A stretch of DNA of 64,000 nucleotides from CAWCBG01 sp963793845 (GTDB lineage Bacteria; Acidobacteriota; Terriglobia; Terriglobales; Acidobacteriaceae), in contig CAWCBG010000011.1 in assembly GCA_963793845.1 (NCBI GenBank), forward strand, positions 186,001 through 250,000, read 5' to 3'. Under the pieces are notes generated by a model. It searched no databases. It was not told where the DNA came from and saw only the letters and a list, made by a program, of their open reading frames with translations. The translations under genes were made by a program, and so were the position numbers. Of this stretch, positions 54,822-62,806 are shown one piece after another; the first letter of the stretch is position 1, and each line of letters begins with the position of its first letter.

Positions 54822-55010
54822 ACCCTATTTCCCACGAAAAAATGAGCTCCCAGAGCAGTCTCAGAATTCTCATGCTGTAATCTCCACCGAACCTGTTCTG
54901 GCTATGAACATTGCAAACAGATCACCACAACCAAGGAATCTCTTGAAGTTGCCAATACACTGAAAACGCGACCCGTTGCGGGAGCCTGCAATTTTGATCG
55001 TCGTGTCCCG

Positions 55011-55047
55011 AACCCGATATTTCGGAGCATCTCCGAAATGTCGGGTT
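55011..55047. promoter_or_regulatory. 17-bp-arm dyad between ppk2 and the sigma-54 activator gene
   Basis: AACCCGATATTTCGGAG (55011-55027), loop CAT, CTCCGAAATGTCGGGTT (55031-55047); the arms match at 16 of 17 positions and the mismatch is a wobble pair. One arm contains CCGACATTTCGGAG, also present just after the activator gene (57257-57270). It is about 190 bp upstream of the ppk2 -24 box, a typical distance for an upstream activator site. The rest of 54822-55579 shows no gene. Confidence 0.6.
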
Positions 55048-55579
55048 AAGTTCGCACACCTCAAGCCCAAATCCCTCGCAATGGCTACGATTTCAGTGGA
55101 TAATCAACGACTTGAATGTGGTGATCAGCTACGTTTTCAATCCCGGCGTTACCGATCTAAGTGTGGTTTTGGAGGTGGGCGTCACCTTTTGAGGGCAGTA
55201 ATACTGGGAGTGTGGTTGCTATTCGAGGGCCAATGAGGCAGACGTCGAGCTAGATCGGCCGATGACATCGGATTTGTCCGCGCTACTATCACAGTCCTGC
55301 GAGACATTAAGCCGCCACACAGAGGGGCTTTCGCACGGCCATCTTTGATTCTATATTCCTCGCGATAACACCAAAGTTGTACCAACCCTGTGACGGTAAT
55401 CACCTTGGATCTTGGATTGTGAACCTAGAATTCCGATATTGGGACTTCCCCGGTAGCCGAGGCGCTTACGACACCAATGACGAGATGCCTCACCAAGCTG
55501 GCCGGTGGAGGCTGCTCTACAGCTGCGCTCCCGATATAACGTAGCGGCACAGCAGACGCGGAGCGAAGGATAGGAAGTA

Positions 55580-57253
55580 ATGGCCTCGAACGCGCAATGC
55601 CAACCGATCGGACTCGCTGACGCACAGACTCTTACCGGTTCCCAACATCACCAAGTGAGACAACGAGCGGCAGATGCTCGGAGTAAGAGCGAAGAACCCT
55701 GTCGATCAGAGCAGCCGCCTGCCGAGCAGTTAAAGTTTGAGACTGTGTTGGCCGGGCTGTTGGCCACATTCATCAACCTTCCTCCGGACGAATTAGACGG
55801 CCAGATCATAGAAGCCCAGAAACGGATCTGTGAAACGCTTGGCCTGGACCGAAGCTCCCTGGCCTTGATACCGGTTGAGGGGGACGATTTGACCATCACG
55901 CATTCGTGGGCGGCGGCGGCCTTTAATCTCCCCCAGCGTTTGTCGAAGCGGGACGTGCCGTGGGTGGCGCGGAGGCTGCTGGATGGGCAACCGCTGAAGT
56001 TTGCGCGGATTGATGATTTACCGGAGGAGGCGGCAAAAGACAAGGACACTCTCGGCAAGAATGGACTGAAATCATTTGTGGTGTTTCCGCTCTCTGCCGG
56101 AGGAAGAATGATAGGGGCACTTTCTTTTTCATCGTTGCGAGCCGAACGCGAATGGCCCGCGCCACTCGTGGAGCAGTTGGGCGTTGCAGCGCAGGTATTC
56201 GCCAACGCGCTCTCCCGGGCGGAGGCCGATCAGAAGTTGCGTCTAGCCTACAACGAGATCAAAGAGCTCAAGCAGAGGCTCGAGAAAGAGAACGTGTATC
56301 TCCGGGAAGAGGTGAAGCTGGAGCAGGATCACAGAGACTTGATTGGCGAGAGCCTGGGCATTCGCCGCGTGCTCAAGAAGGTCGAACAGGTTGCGACCAC
56401 CGATGCCACTGTACTGGTGCTCGGTGAAACTGGAACTGGCAAGGAATTGATTGCACGCACCATCCACGACCACAGTCCGCGAAAAGACCGTGTGATGGTG
56501 AAAGTGAACTGCGCTACTTTACCCGCCAGCCTGATCGAGAGCGAACTATTTGGTCGTGAAAAAGGCGCATTCACTGGCGCACTCACCCGAGGGATCGGCC
56601 GCTTTGAGCTGGCCAATGGCTCAACCATCCTTCTGGACGAAGTTGGGGAATTACCCCTCGAATTACAGGCCAAACTGCTGCGGGTTCTCCAGGAAGGGGA
56701 GTTCGAGCGACTGGGCGATCCTCACACCATCAAGGTGGATGTTCGTGTGATCGCGGCCACCAGCAAGAACTTGCAGCAGGCAGTCCGGGAAGGCAAGTTC
56801 CGCGAGGACCTTTTCTTTCGTCTCAACATCTTCCCTATCGTGATTCCACCATTGCGCGAGCGGCGGGAAGATATTCCGCCACTAGCCTGGCATTTCGTGA
56901 ATGAGCTTAGCCAGCGAATGGGGCGCTCCATCGAGAGCATTCAGGGTTCGACGATGGAGGCGTTCAAGAAATACTACTGGCCGGGAAATGTCCGCGAACT
57001 CCGTAATGTGATCGAACGCTTTCTGATCACAAGCACGAGCACAGTATTCCGTGCGACTTTGCCAACTCTCGAAACCGCCGCAAGTGCCCACTGTCAGACA
57101 TGCGAAGAGGTAGAGCGGAACCACATTCTGCACGTCATGGAAGTGGTCGAGTGGCGGGTTCGAGGGGACGGTGGCGCGGCCGAGATTCTGGGACTGAAAC
57201 CGACCACGCTGGAGTCTCGAATGCAAAAGCTCGGCATCTCCCGCAAGAAATAG
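55580..57253 (+). CDS. Sigma-54-dependent transcriptional activator with N-terminal GAF domain
   Basis: 557 residues; GAAGGATAGGAAGTA precedes the ATG. GAF sensor domain at about 50-215, a coiled linker (RLAYNEIKELKQRLEKENVYL), AAA+ domain at about 250-480 with Walker A LGETGTGKEL, the sigma-54 contact loop EKGAFTGAL, Walker B ILLDEVGELP and WPGNVRELRNVIERF, then a Fis-type helix-turn-helix (GGAAEILGLKPTTLESRMQKLGI). No receiver domain, so it responds to a small ligand or redox state through GAF. Dyads flank the gene on both sides. Confidence 0.95.
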   Translation: MASNAQCQPIGLADAQTLTGSQHHQVRQRAADARSKSEEPCRSEQPPAEQLKFETVLAGLLATFINLPPDELDGQIIEAQKRICETLGLDRSSLALIPVEGDDLTITHSWAAAAFNLPQRLSKRDVPWVARRLLDGQPLKFARIDDLPEEAAKDKDTLGKNGLKSFVVFPLSAGGRMIGALSFSSLRAEREWPAPLVEQLGVAAQVFANALSRAEADQKLRLAYNEIKELKQRLEKENVYLREEVKLEQDHRDLIGESLGIRRVLKKVEQVATTDATVLVLGETGTGKELIARTIHDHSPRKDRVMVKVNCATLPASLIESELFGREKGAFTGALTRGIGRFELANGSTILLDEVGELPLELQAKLLRVLQEGEFERLGDPHTIKVDVRVIAATSKNLQQAVREGKFREDLFFRLNIFPIVIPPLRERREDIPPLAWHFVNELSQRMGRSIESIQGSTMEAFKKYYWPGNVRELRNVIERFLITSTSTVFRATLPTLETAASAHCQTCEEVERNHILHVMEVVEWRVRGDGGAAEILGLKPTTLESRMQKLGISRKK

Positions 57254-57256
57254 GCT

Positions 57257-57287
57257 CCGACATTTCGGAGCCGCCCCGAAATGCCGG
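57257..57287. promoter_or_regulatory. Dyad after the sigma-54 activator gene
   Basis: CCGACATTTCGG (57257-57268) and CCGAAATGCCGG (57276-57287) form an inverted pair with one mismatch. The first half is identical to an arm of the dyad at 55011-55047. It could be a terminator, but there is no T run. It lies about 100 bp upstream of a candidate -24/-12 promoter, which suggests an activator site. Confidence 0.5.
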
Positions 57288-57384
57288 ATTGTTGCTCAAC
57301 ATTCCAGCCTTCTCTCGATCGCGCGGGGACGTTGCAAAGCACCGCTGGGTCACGCCTTAGCTCCCACGCAATTTAACGCACCGT

Positions 57385-57401
57385 TCGGAAGTCTTCTTGC
57401 A
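57385..57401 (+). promoter_or_regulatory. Candidate sigma-54 promoter for the monooxygenase-SulP genes
   Basis: TTCGGAAGTCTTCTTGCA: GG at 57387-57388 and GC at 57399-57400 with correct spacing and a perfect TTGCA -12 half; the -24 half is weaker. It lies 84 bp before the monooxygenase start. Confidence 0.4.
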
Positions 57402-57484
57402 TACAAGTTGAGTGGAAAGCCGGACCTTGGTTTGTCCGGCGGCCGGGTTCCCACGGCGGCGGGCTGGCTTCCGAGGTAAATCAA

Positions 57485-57826
57485 GTGATCATCGAAAGCG
57501 TGCGCATTGTAGTCAAGCCGACAAAGCGCGAACAACTCCGGCGAGCCCTTGCTGCCTGGGCAGGCCCGACCTCGGTAGAGTCGGGCTGCACGAGCTGCCG
57601 GATTCTCGAGGAAGGCAGTGACGTTGGCGCGCTTTGCTACCAGGCCCAGTGGAAGAGCCATAAGGAGTTGCTGCACCACCTCCGCTCAGAGCACTACAAA
57701 CGCCTGCTGATGCTTATGGATCTTGCCAGCGAGCCCCCGCTCATTGAGTTTCATACCGTGACCGAAACCAAAGGTCTTGATTTGATCGAGTTCGCGCGAA
57801 ATGTCCTCCCCGTCCGTGCGAAATAG
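57485..57826 (+). CDS. ABM-domain (antibiotic biosynthesis monooxygenase-like) protein
   Basis: 113 residues from a GTG at 57485 preceded by GAGGTAAATCAA. Ferredoxin-like ABM pattern: IESVRIVVKPTKREQLRRALAAW, SGCTSCRILEEGSDVGALCYQAQWKSHKELLHHLRSEHYKRLLMLMDLASEPPLIEF. Such proteins act as quinol monooxygenases, heme-degrading enzymes or ligand-binding partners. Two Cys in GCTSC are noteworthy. It is followed after 24 bp by the SulP gene. Confidence 0.82.
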   Translation: MIIESVRIVVKPTKREQLRRALAAWAGPTSVESGCTSCRILEEGSDVGALCYQAQWKSHKELLHHLRSEHYKRLLMLMDLASEPPLIEFHTVTETKGLDLIEFARNVLPVRAK

Positions 57827-57850
57827 TGCCGCTTCAATAGGAGTTCGGCC

Positions 57851-59581
57851 ATGACGTCAGCACACGATCACCCCGCCCGCTCCCGCTTCCCCATTTTGCA
57901 AGGGGTGCTGCCGATCACGTCCGCTCGGATTCCGGCTGAGATTCTTGCCGGTATCACGCTCGCCGCAATTGCCGTCCCCGAAGTGATGGGCTACACCAAG
58001 ATCGCCGGCACCCCGCTGATCACGGGTCTATACACGATGCTCATCCCCACGGCGTTGTTCGCTTTGTTCGGCTCCTCACGGCACCTAGTGGTGGGCGCCG
58101 ATTCGGCGACGGCGGCGATCCTTGCCAGCGCCATGGTGGGAATTGCCGCCATCGGTTCGGAGCAATACATGGCATTGGCCGGCCTGCTTGCATTGATGGC
58201 CGCGGGCTTCTTGATTCTGGCGCGCCTCATGCGCCTGGGATTTCTGGCGGACTTCCTCTCGCGCACTGTGTTGATAGGATTCCTGACCGGCGTCGGTGTT
58301 CAGGTCGCGCTGGGGGAGATCGCCGGTATGTTGGGTTTGAAGGGTGGCGGCCATGGCGCCTTGGGAAAGTTCTGGAACGACCTTCAACATCTCGGGCAGG
58401 TCAACCGCTACGAACTGACAGTGGCGCTTAGCGTTTTGGCGGTCATCGTTGGCCTCAAAATGGTTTCGAAGAAGATTCCGGGAGCGCTTATCGCGGCGAT
58501 CGGCGCCGTGGTCGTCACCTGGGCGTTCGGACTCGACAAGCAACTGCATATAGTCGGAGCCGTTCCGAGTGGTCTGCCGCATCTCGGCCTGCCGAAGGTG
58601 GCCTGGAACTGGACAGTCATGTCGGCCTTACTTCCCACGGCCTTCGCGATGTTTGTTGTGATCCTGGCACAGAGCGCGGCGACCTCCCGCGCGTTTGCCA
58701 CGCGCTACGACGAAAATTTCAGCGAGAACACCGATCTGGTCGGTCTGGCCCTCGCCAATATTGGCGCTGGCCTGTCCGGCACCTTCGTCGTGAACGGCAG
58801 CCCCACCAAAACGCAAATCGTCGACGACGCCGGCGGTCGCAGTCAACTGTCGCTGATAGTGATGTCTGCGATGGTGGCACTGATCCTGCTCTTTCTCACC
58901 GGGGCGCTGACCTACCTGCCAGAAGCAGCTTTGTCGGCGATCGTGTTTCTGATTGGGGTCGGCTTGATCGATGTCGCTGGAATGCGGAAAGTTTTCGATC
59001 AAAGGCGATCGGAATTCTGGTTGGCACTCATCACCGCTCTGACGGTCGTGATTGTTGGCGTCGAGCAAGGGATACTGCTCGCCATTGCGTTGTCGCTTAT
59101 CGGTCACACCCGATACGGATATCGACCGAAGAACGCGGTGCTTCTTCCGAGTGAGTCCGGCGGCTGGCAGCCGGTGCCTGTCGCCAAGGCCGCTTCGGCC
59201 ACACCGGGACTCGTGGTGTACCGATTCACCCACAGCATGTACTACGCGAATTGCCAGCAGCTCGCGGATGAGATTTCATTTCTCGAGAACACAGTGGAGC
59301 CGCCTTTGCGCTGGCTCTGCATCGATGCGTCCGCGGTAGACGATGTCGACTATTCCGCGGCGGAGACACTCCGGTCGGCGTACGCAAAGTTGAAAGCGAA
59401 AGGAATACGGCTGGTGGTTACGGGAATCATGGATGACCTCAATAGCAGATCCCGCTACCAATTCTGGGATTTGATTGGCGAGGACGCCCACTACGACAGG
59501 CTAGAGGACGTCGTCAAGGATTATCGGCAGACGTTCAATATTGTTCCACCACCCATGCATTCAGGCCCGACGAAGCCTTAA
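57851..59581 (+). CDS. SulP-family anion transporter with STAS domain
   Basis: 576 residues; AATAGGAGTTCGGCC precedes the ATG. Ten or more transmembrane segments (GITLAAIAVPEVMGYTKIAGTPLITGLYTMLIPTALFALFGSSRHLVVGADSA is the SulP signature region), NGSPTKTQIVDDAGGRSQL, and a C-terminal STAS domain (RWLCIDASAVDDVDYSAAETL). It would import sulfate, bicarbonate or another anion coupled to H+ or Na+. Cotranscribed with the ABM protein. Confidence 0.93.
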   Translation: MTSAHDHPARSRFPILQGVLPITSARIPAEILAGITLAAIAVPEVMGYTKIAGTPLITGLYTMLIPTALFALFGSSRHLVVGADSATAAILASAMVGIAAIGSEQYMALAGLLALMAAGFLILARLMRLGFLADFLSRTVLIGFLTGVGVQVALGEIAGMLGLKGGGHGALGKFWNDLQHLGQVNRYELTVALSVLAVIVGLKMVSKKIPGALIAAIGAVVVTWAFGLDKQLHIVGAVPSGLPHLGLPKVAWNWTVMSALLPTAFAMFVVILAQSAATSRAFATRYDENFSENTDLVGLALANIGAGLSGTFVVNGSPTKTQIVDDAGGRSQLSLIVMSAMVALILLFLTGALTYLPEAALSAIVFLIGVGLIDVAGMRKVFDQRRSEFWLALITALTVVIVGVEQGILLAIALSLIGHTRYGYRPKNAVLLPSESGGWQPVPVAKAASATPGLVVYRFTHSMYYANCQQLADEISFLENTVEPPLRWLCIDASAVDDVDYSAAETLRSAYAKLKAKGIRLVVTGIMDDLNSRSRYQFWDLIGEDAHYDRLEDVVKDYRQTFNIVPPPMHSGPTKP

Positions 59582-59614
59582 TGGATTTATCAGTTCAATT
59601 TGATAAGAGACGAC

Positions 59615-59799
59615 ATGTTGACCGGCTGGCGGTTCGGCGGACAGACCACGGCCGCGGCCAAGGCCAAGAACACGGGCGGAGCGATGTCGAATCTCCGTCT
59701 ATTTCGGACGGGGTGTGGATGTATCAGATGACGGATAAGGGCTTGTCCGCTGAGATCACTGCTAAGAGCACCAACTACAAAGGCAACAACCCGAATTGA
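59615..59799 (+). pseudogene. Possible frameshifted gene remnant
   Basis: An ATG at 59615 reads LTGWRFGGQTTAAAKAKNTG; a second frame, open to TGA 59799, reads SDGVWMYQMTDKGLSAEITA then KSTNYKG. The two parts look like consecutive pieces of one small secreted-type protein separated by a shift near 59680-59700. I cannot name the family. It lies between sulP and a secreted protein gene. Confidence 0.3.
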
Positions 59800-59850
59800 A
59801 GCGTTGCCAAGAAGACGTGGTATTCGCAGGAGGCCAAAGGAGCGACGATC

Positions 59851-60438
59851 ATGAGAGCAACTGCGAGGCTCGGCATTCTCGTGTGGCTGGCGCCATTGCT
59901 TGCACTGCACGCATCTGCGCAGAGACAACCGGCGCTCGAAGACACGATGACCTTCATCGCAAATACATTGAATGGCCGTGGAATTGTTTCTTGGAGTACT
60001 TCTGCTCCAGCTATGGCTGGCGCCAAATGGACGACCGCCGATAGCCTGGCACAGGTAAACGCGGATCCGTCATCCTGCTCACTCGCTTGGACAAATGTCG
60101 AAACGGTATCTTCCGACAAGAGGATGACAACCTATTTAGTGCAGTTGCGGGCCGTTTCCGGTGTAACTGTTCAGTCCTATTCACGAAGCATGGAATCGCA
60201 AAGCAGTGAGTGGAAATTACAGTTCTCGCCCGACACCTACCTGATTCAGATAAAAACGACGACGGCAATTAGCGGACATATCCAGTCGTACAAAAAAGGC
60301 AATTTGAAGTCAACAGCGACTCTGCCGAACGATCACGCGGCAGACATCCAATTCGCAGATGAGCAGACCGCCACAAGAGTTGCAGAGGCCATTCGCCACG
60401 CGGCTGGTCTTTGCGGCGCAACGCAATCCCCTCTATGA
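59851..60438 (+). CDS. Secreted protein of unknown function
   Basis: 195 residues; AGGAGGCCAAAGGAGCGACGATC precedes the ATG. Signal peptide (LGILVWLAPLLALHASAQ), then a mostly beta-rich soluble domain (SCSLAWTNVETVSSDKRMTT, YLVQLRAVSGVTVQSY) ending in a helix with a Cys (ATRVAEAIRHAAGLCGA). No family recognised; the form resembles periplasmic proteins common as hypotheticals in acidobacteria. Confidence 0.75.
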   Translation: MRATARLGILVWLAPLLALHASAQRQPALEDTMTFIANTLNGRGIVSWSTSAPAMAGAKWTTADSLAQVNADPSSCSLAWTNVETVSSDKRMTTYLVQLRAVSGVTVQSYSRSMESQSSEWKLQFSPDTYLIQIKTTTAISGHIQSYKKGNLKSTATLPNDHAADIQFADEQTATRVAEAIRHAAGLCGATQSPL

Positions 60439-60991
60439 CGACGAGTCGTTCAGCTTCGATGGTGCCGAACTTGGAAGCGAGCATGCTTGGTGGGCGATAG
60501 ATTCACGCTGTTATTCAAAAGGGTACGGCACCACAGTGCGGACCTGGGGTTTGTGGCAGACAAAGGAGAAAAGTAATGCGTGCGTCCCTCGGTCCAGAGT
60601 GTGCTATTCGCGTTTGGAGTGGTGTTCGCGGGCGTCGCGTATGACTTTCAAACTGGCAGGATTTATACCGTTTTTGTACCGCCGATCCGGCAAACTGGCA
60701 TTTTGGCACTTGTCACCTCTAGCGAAACCAATAACTTACGTAGAATCAACGGGTTGAATAGTTCAGCTCCCACCGCGTCCACTACAGACATGAGCCCCTC
60801 TGGAAAGGAACGACCCATCGTTGATTATTCCTGCAGGTAATAAGACCCATCCCAAATTGAATTGGACTCCTTCGCAGGCCCAAAACTAACCTCAAGCTGC
60901 TCTGGCAGCTCTCTAACTGCGAAAAATCACTCTCGGAGGCGGCTATGCCCGACCTTGCTTCCAAACCGGTTCGCCGGGTGAAACCCGCGAC
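60439..60991. other. Intergenic region upstream of the excisionase gene
   Basis: No supported gene. It contains copy 2 of the 24-nt island repeat at 60820-60843. A strong SD (TCGGAGGCGGCT) with ATG at 60945 opens a short frame (MPDLASKPVRRVKPATCPLS) that stops after about 31 codons; it may be the original N terminus of the next gene. Confidence 0.45.
60820..60843. repeat. 24-nt island repeat, copy 2 (upstream of the excisionase gene)
   Basis: GTTGATTATTCCTGCAGGTA then ATAA; 23 of 24 identical to 41010-41033. It is centred on the palindrome CCTGCAGG with TTATT/AATAA arms. Its presence before both a transfer gene and the excisionase gene suggests a shared control or recombination site. Confidence 0.65.
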
Positions 60992-61168
60992 ATGTCCTTT
61001 GAGCGGCTCCTCGACAGCGATGAGGCAGCGGCCCTGCTGAAAATCCATCCCAAAACCCTCCAAAAAATGGCTCGCAACGGAGATATCACGGCTGTGCAGA
61101 TCGGAAGACTCTGGCGCTTTCGTGCCTCGGTCCTGAACGATTGGCTTGAGCACAAGATGGTCAGCTAG
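60992..61168 (+). CDS. Excisionase-like small helix-turn-helix protein
   Basis: 58 residues: MSFERLLDSDEAAALLKIHP, then KTLQKMARNGDITAVQIGRL and WRFRASVLNDWLEHKMVS. This is the HTH_17/MerR-like excisionase family fold. It lies 100 bp before the integrase. The ATG at 60992 has no SD; an SD-equipped ATG at 60945 is out of frame, so the gene may have lost its N terminus by a frameshift. Confidence 0.8.
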   Translation: MSFERLLDSDEAAALLKIHPKTLQKMARNGDITAVQIGRLWRFRASVLNDWLEHKMVS

Positions 61169-61268
61169 CAACAGTTACAAACTGGAATGAGGCACCTCGA
61201 CAGCGGTTCGAACCTGGTCTAATCTCGTTCCAGCCATCCGTGTTGCCTCAACCGAAACGGAGAAGAAA

Positions 61269-62489
61269 ATGAGGCGCACAAGCTATCAGAAAGGCAGCCT
61301 GAGGCTGGCGGATCGCAAGAAAGGAAAAGTTTGGGAGTTCCTCTGGCGCGAGGTCCAGCTCGACGGGTCAATCCGGCGAAAGCACATTGTCATTGGAAAG
61401 CTCGACGACTTTCCCACGGAGTCGGCGGTGCAAACCGCCGTCGATGCAATCCGCTTAGAGATCAACCAACAAACCCCTCAACAGCTACTCAAGAACATCA
61501 GCTTCGAGACGCTGATCAATCACTACCGGCAGCACGAGTTGCCGGACATCTTCAACAACACCAAGCCGGCACCAGACGCGGAGGACGAGGATCGCAAGTC
61601 GTACTCGACGCAGGTAACGTACGAGGGCTATTTGAAGAAGTGGATTCTTCCGCGCTGGCGCGCCTGTCGCTGAACGGACATCAAGGCGGTGGAAGTGGAG
61701 AAATGGCTCAAGACTCTCTGTTTCCCCAAAACCGGAATTCCGTTGGCGCGTGGCAGCCGGGCGAAAATCAGGAACATTATGAGTGCCCTTTATTCTCATG
61801 CGATCCGATGGGAATGGGCCGAGAAGAATCCAATCACAAGCGTTCGCCAGAGCGCAAAAAGGCAGAAGGCGCCAGACATTCTGACGCCGGAGGAGATCAT
61901 GGCATTTCTCGCGGAATTGCCAGATCCACTCAAGACGATGATCGAACTGGATGCTTTCACCGGACTGCGTCGCGGAGAACTGATAGGCCTTCGGTGGATG
62001 GATGTGGACTTCGAAAATCTAATTCTGCACGTGCGTCGGTCGCTGGTCGCAATGGTGGAAGGCGCTCCGAAGACCGAGGCCTCTCTGAAAGATGTTCCGC
62101 TGGACGCACTGACCGCCGAATCGCTGTGGGCATGGAAACAGCACTCGCCCCACGGGGCTCAGACCGATTGGGTATTCGCCTCTCCACACATGAAAGGCAG
62201 GCAGCCGTACTGGCCCGGAACGTTGTGGCGCTATTACGGCAAGCCGGCCTTGAAACGGGCCGGGGTGACGAAGCAAGTCTCGTTTCACACTTTCCGGCAC
62301 ACATTTGGGACGCTACTGAACGCGAATGGAGAAAACTCCAAGGTCGTACAGGAACTGCTGCGTCACGCAAGCCTGAAAGTTACGACCGACGTTTACATGC
62401 AGGCAGTCGGGACGCAGAAGCGGGAAGCGCAGAGCAATTTGGTCAAACTGGTACGAAAGGGAGCGACCTCGAAGGTCAAGCCCGGCTAA
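61269..62489 (+). pseudogene. Tyrosine integrase with in-frame stop
   Basis: Phage-type tyrosine recombinase of about 406 residues split by TGA at 61671-61673 in an otherwise continuous frame (RWRACR-stop-TDIKAVEVEKWL). The N-terminal part carries an arm-type and core-binding region (SYQKGSLRLADRKKGKVWEF). The C-terminal part has all catalytic residues: Arg in FTGLRRGELIGLRW, HTFRHTFGT, LLRHASLKVTTDVYMQ with the nucleophile Tyr. The stop separates the DNA-binding part from the catalytic part, so the protein is probably inactive unless TGA is read through. It ends 58 bp from tRNA-Glu. Confidence 0.92.
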
Positions 62490-62546
62490 GTGGATCAAAT
62501 TGGATCATGAAGGAAAACGGCGGTTTCGCGGAAGTTCTTTATTTTC

Positions 62547-62595
62547 TTGGCGTCCCCGACGGGATTTGAACCCGTGTTACCGCCGTGAAAGGGCG
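62547..62595 (-). repeat. att site within intact tRNA-Glu
   Basis: 49 bp covering the 3' half of tRNA-Glu plus one flanking base, identical to 27575-27623. Integration at the 3' half keeps the tRNA functional. Confidence 0.92.
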
Positions 62596-62625
62596 ATGTC
62601 CTAGGCCGGGCTAGACGACGGGGAC
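62548..62625 (-). tRNA. tRNA-Glu (anticodon TTC)
   Basis: Reading the minus strand, acceptor stem GTCCCCG (62625-62619) pairs with CGGGGAC before discriminator G and encoded CCA (62550-62548). Anticodon arm CGCC-CTTTCAC-GGCG gives anticodon TTC; the T arm has GGGTTCAAATCCC. Complete cloverleaf. It is the integration site of the island. Confidence 0.96.
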
Positions 62626-62806
62626 GCTTGCGTGGAGGAACTTTACGCCAGAGATTTTATCGTACCAGTCACTCGGAAGCAGTGTCAAAATGCCATCTGT
62701 CCGCGGCGCCGGACGCGTTGTCGCTAGATGAGGCCATTGTCCTATCGTTGCTCCTCGCTTTACGGGGTGCAGTAAACTCATTGACACACGCAACGCATCG
62801 CCGCTA

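Larger units (their letters stand above)
27575..62595. mobile_element. 35-kb genomic island integrated at tRNA-Glu
   Basis: Bounded by a 49-bp perfect direct repeat: 27575-27623 (orphan) and 62547-62595 (inside intact tRNA-Glu). A tyrosine integrase ends 58 bp from the tRNA copy and an excisionase-like gene precedes it. It contains a RES-Xre toxin-antitoxin pair at the opposite end and a decayed trbCDE cluster, so it probably descends from an integrative conjugative element. Cargo includes an ATP synthase operon, ppk2, ion transporters, a sulfatase and regulators. The integrase has an in-frame stop and the conjugation genes are broken, so the island is probably fixed now. Confidence 0.88.

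Noticed and set aside
54976..55236. 86-residue ORF upstream of the sigma-54 activator
   Set aside because: It runs through the 37-bp dyad and has no SD or recognisable motif.
61331..62569. 412-residue plus-strand ORF covering the integrase
   Set aside because: Out-of-frame reading of the integrase; lacks any domain, while the other frame has all integrase motifs.
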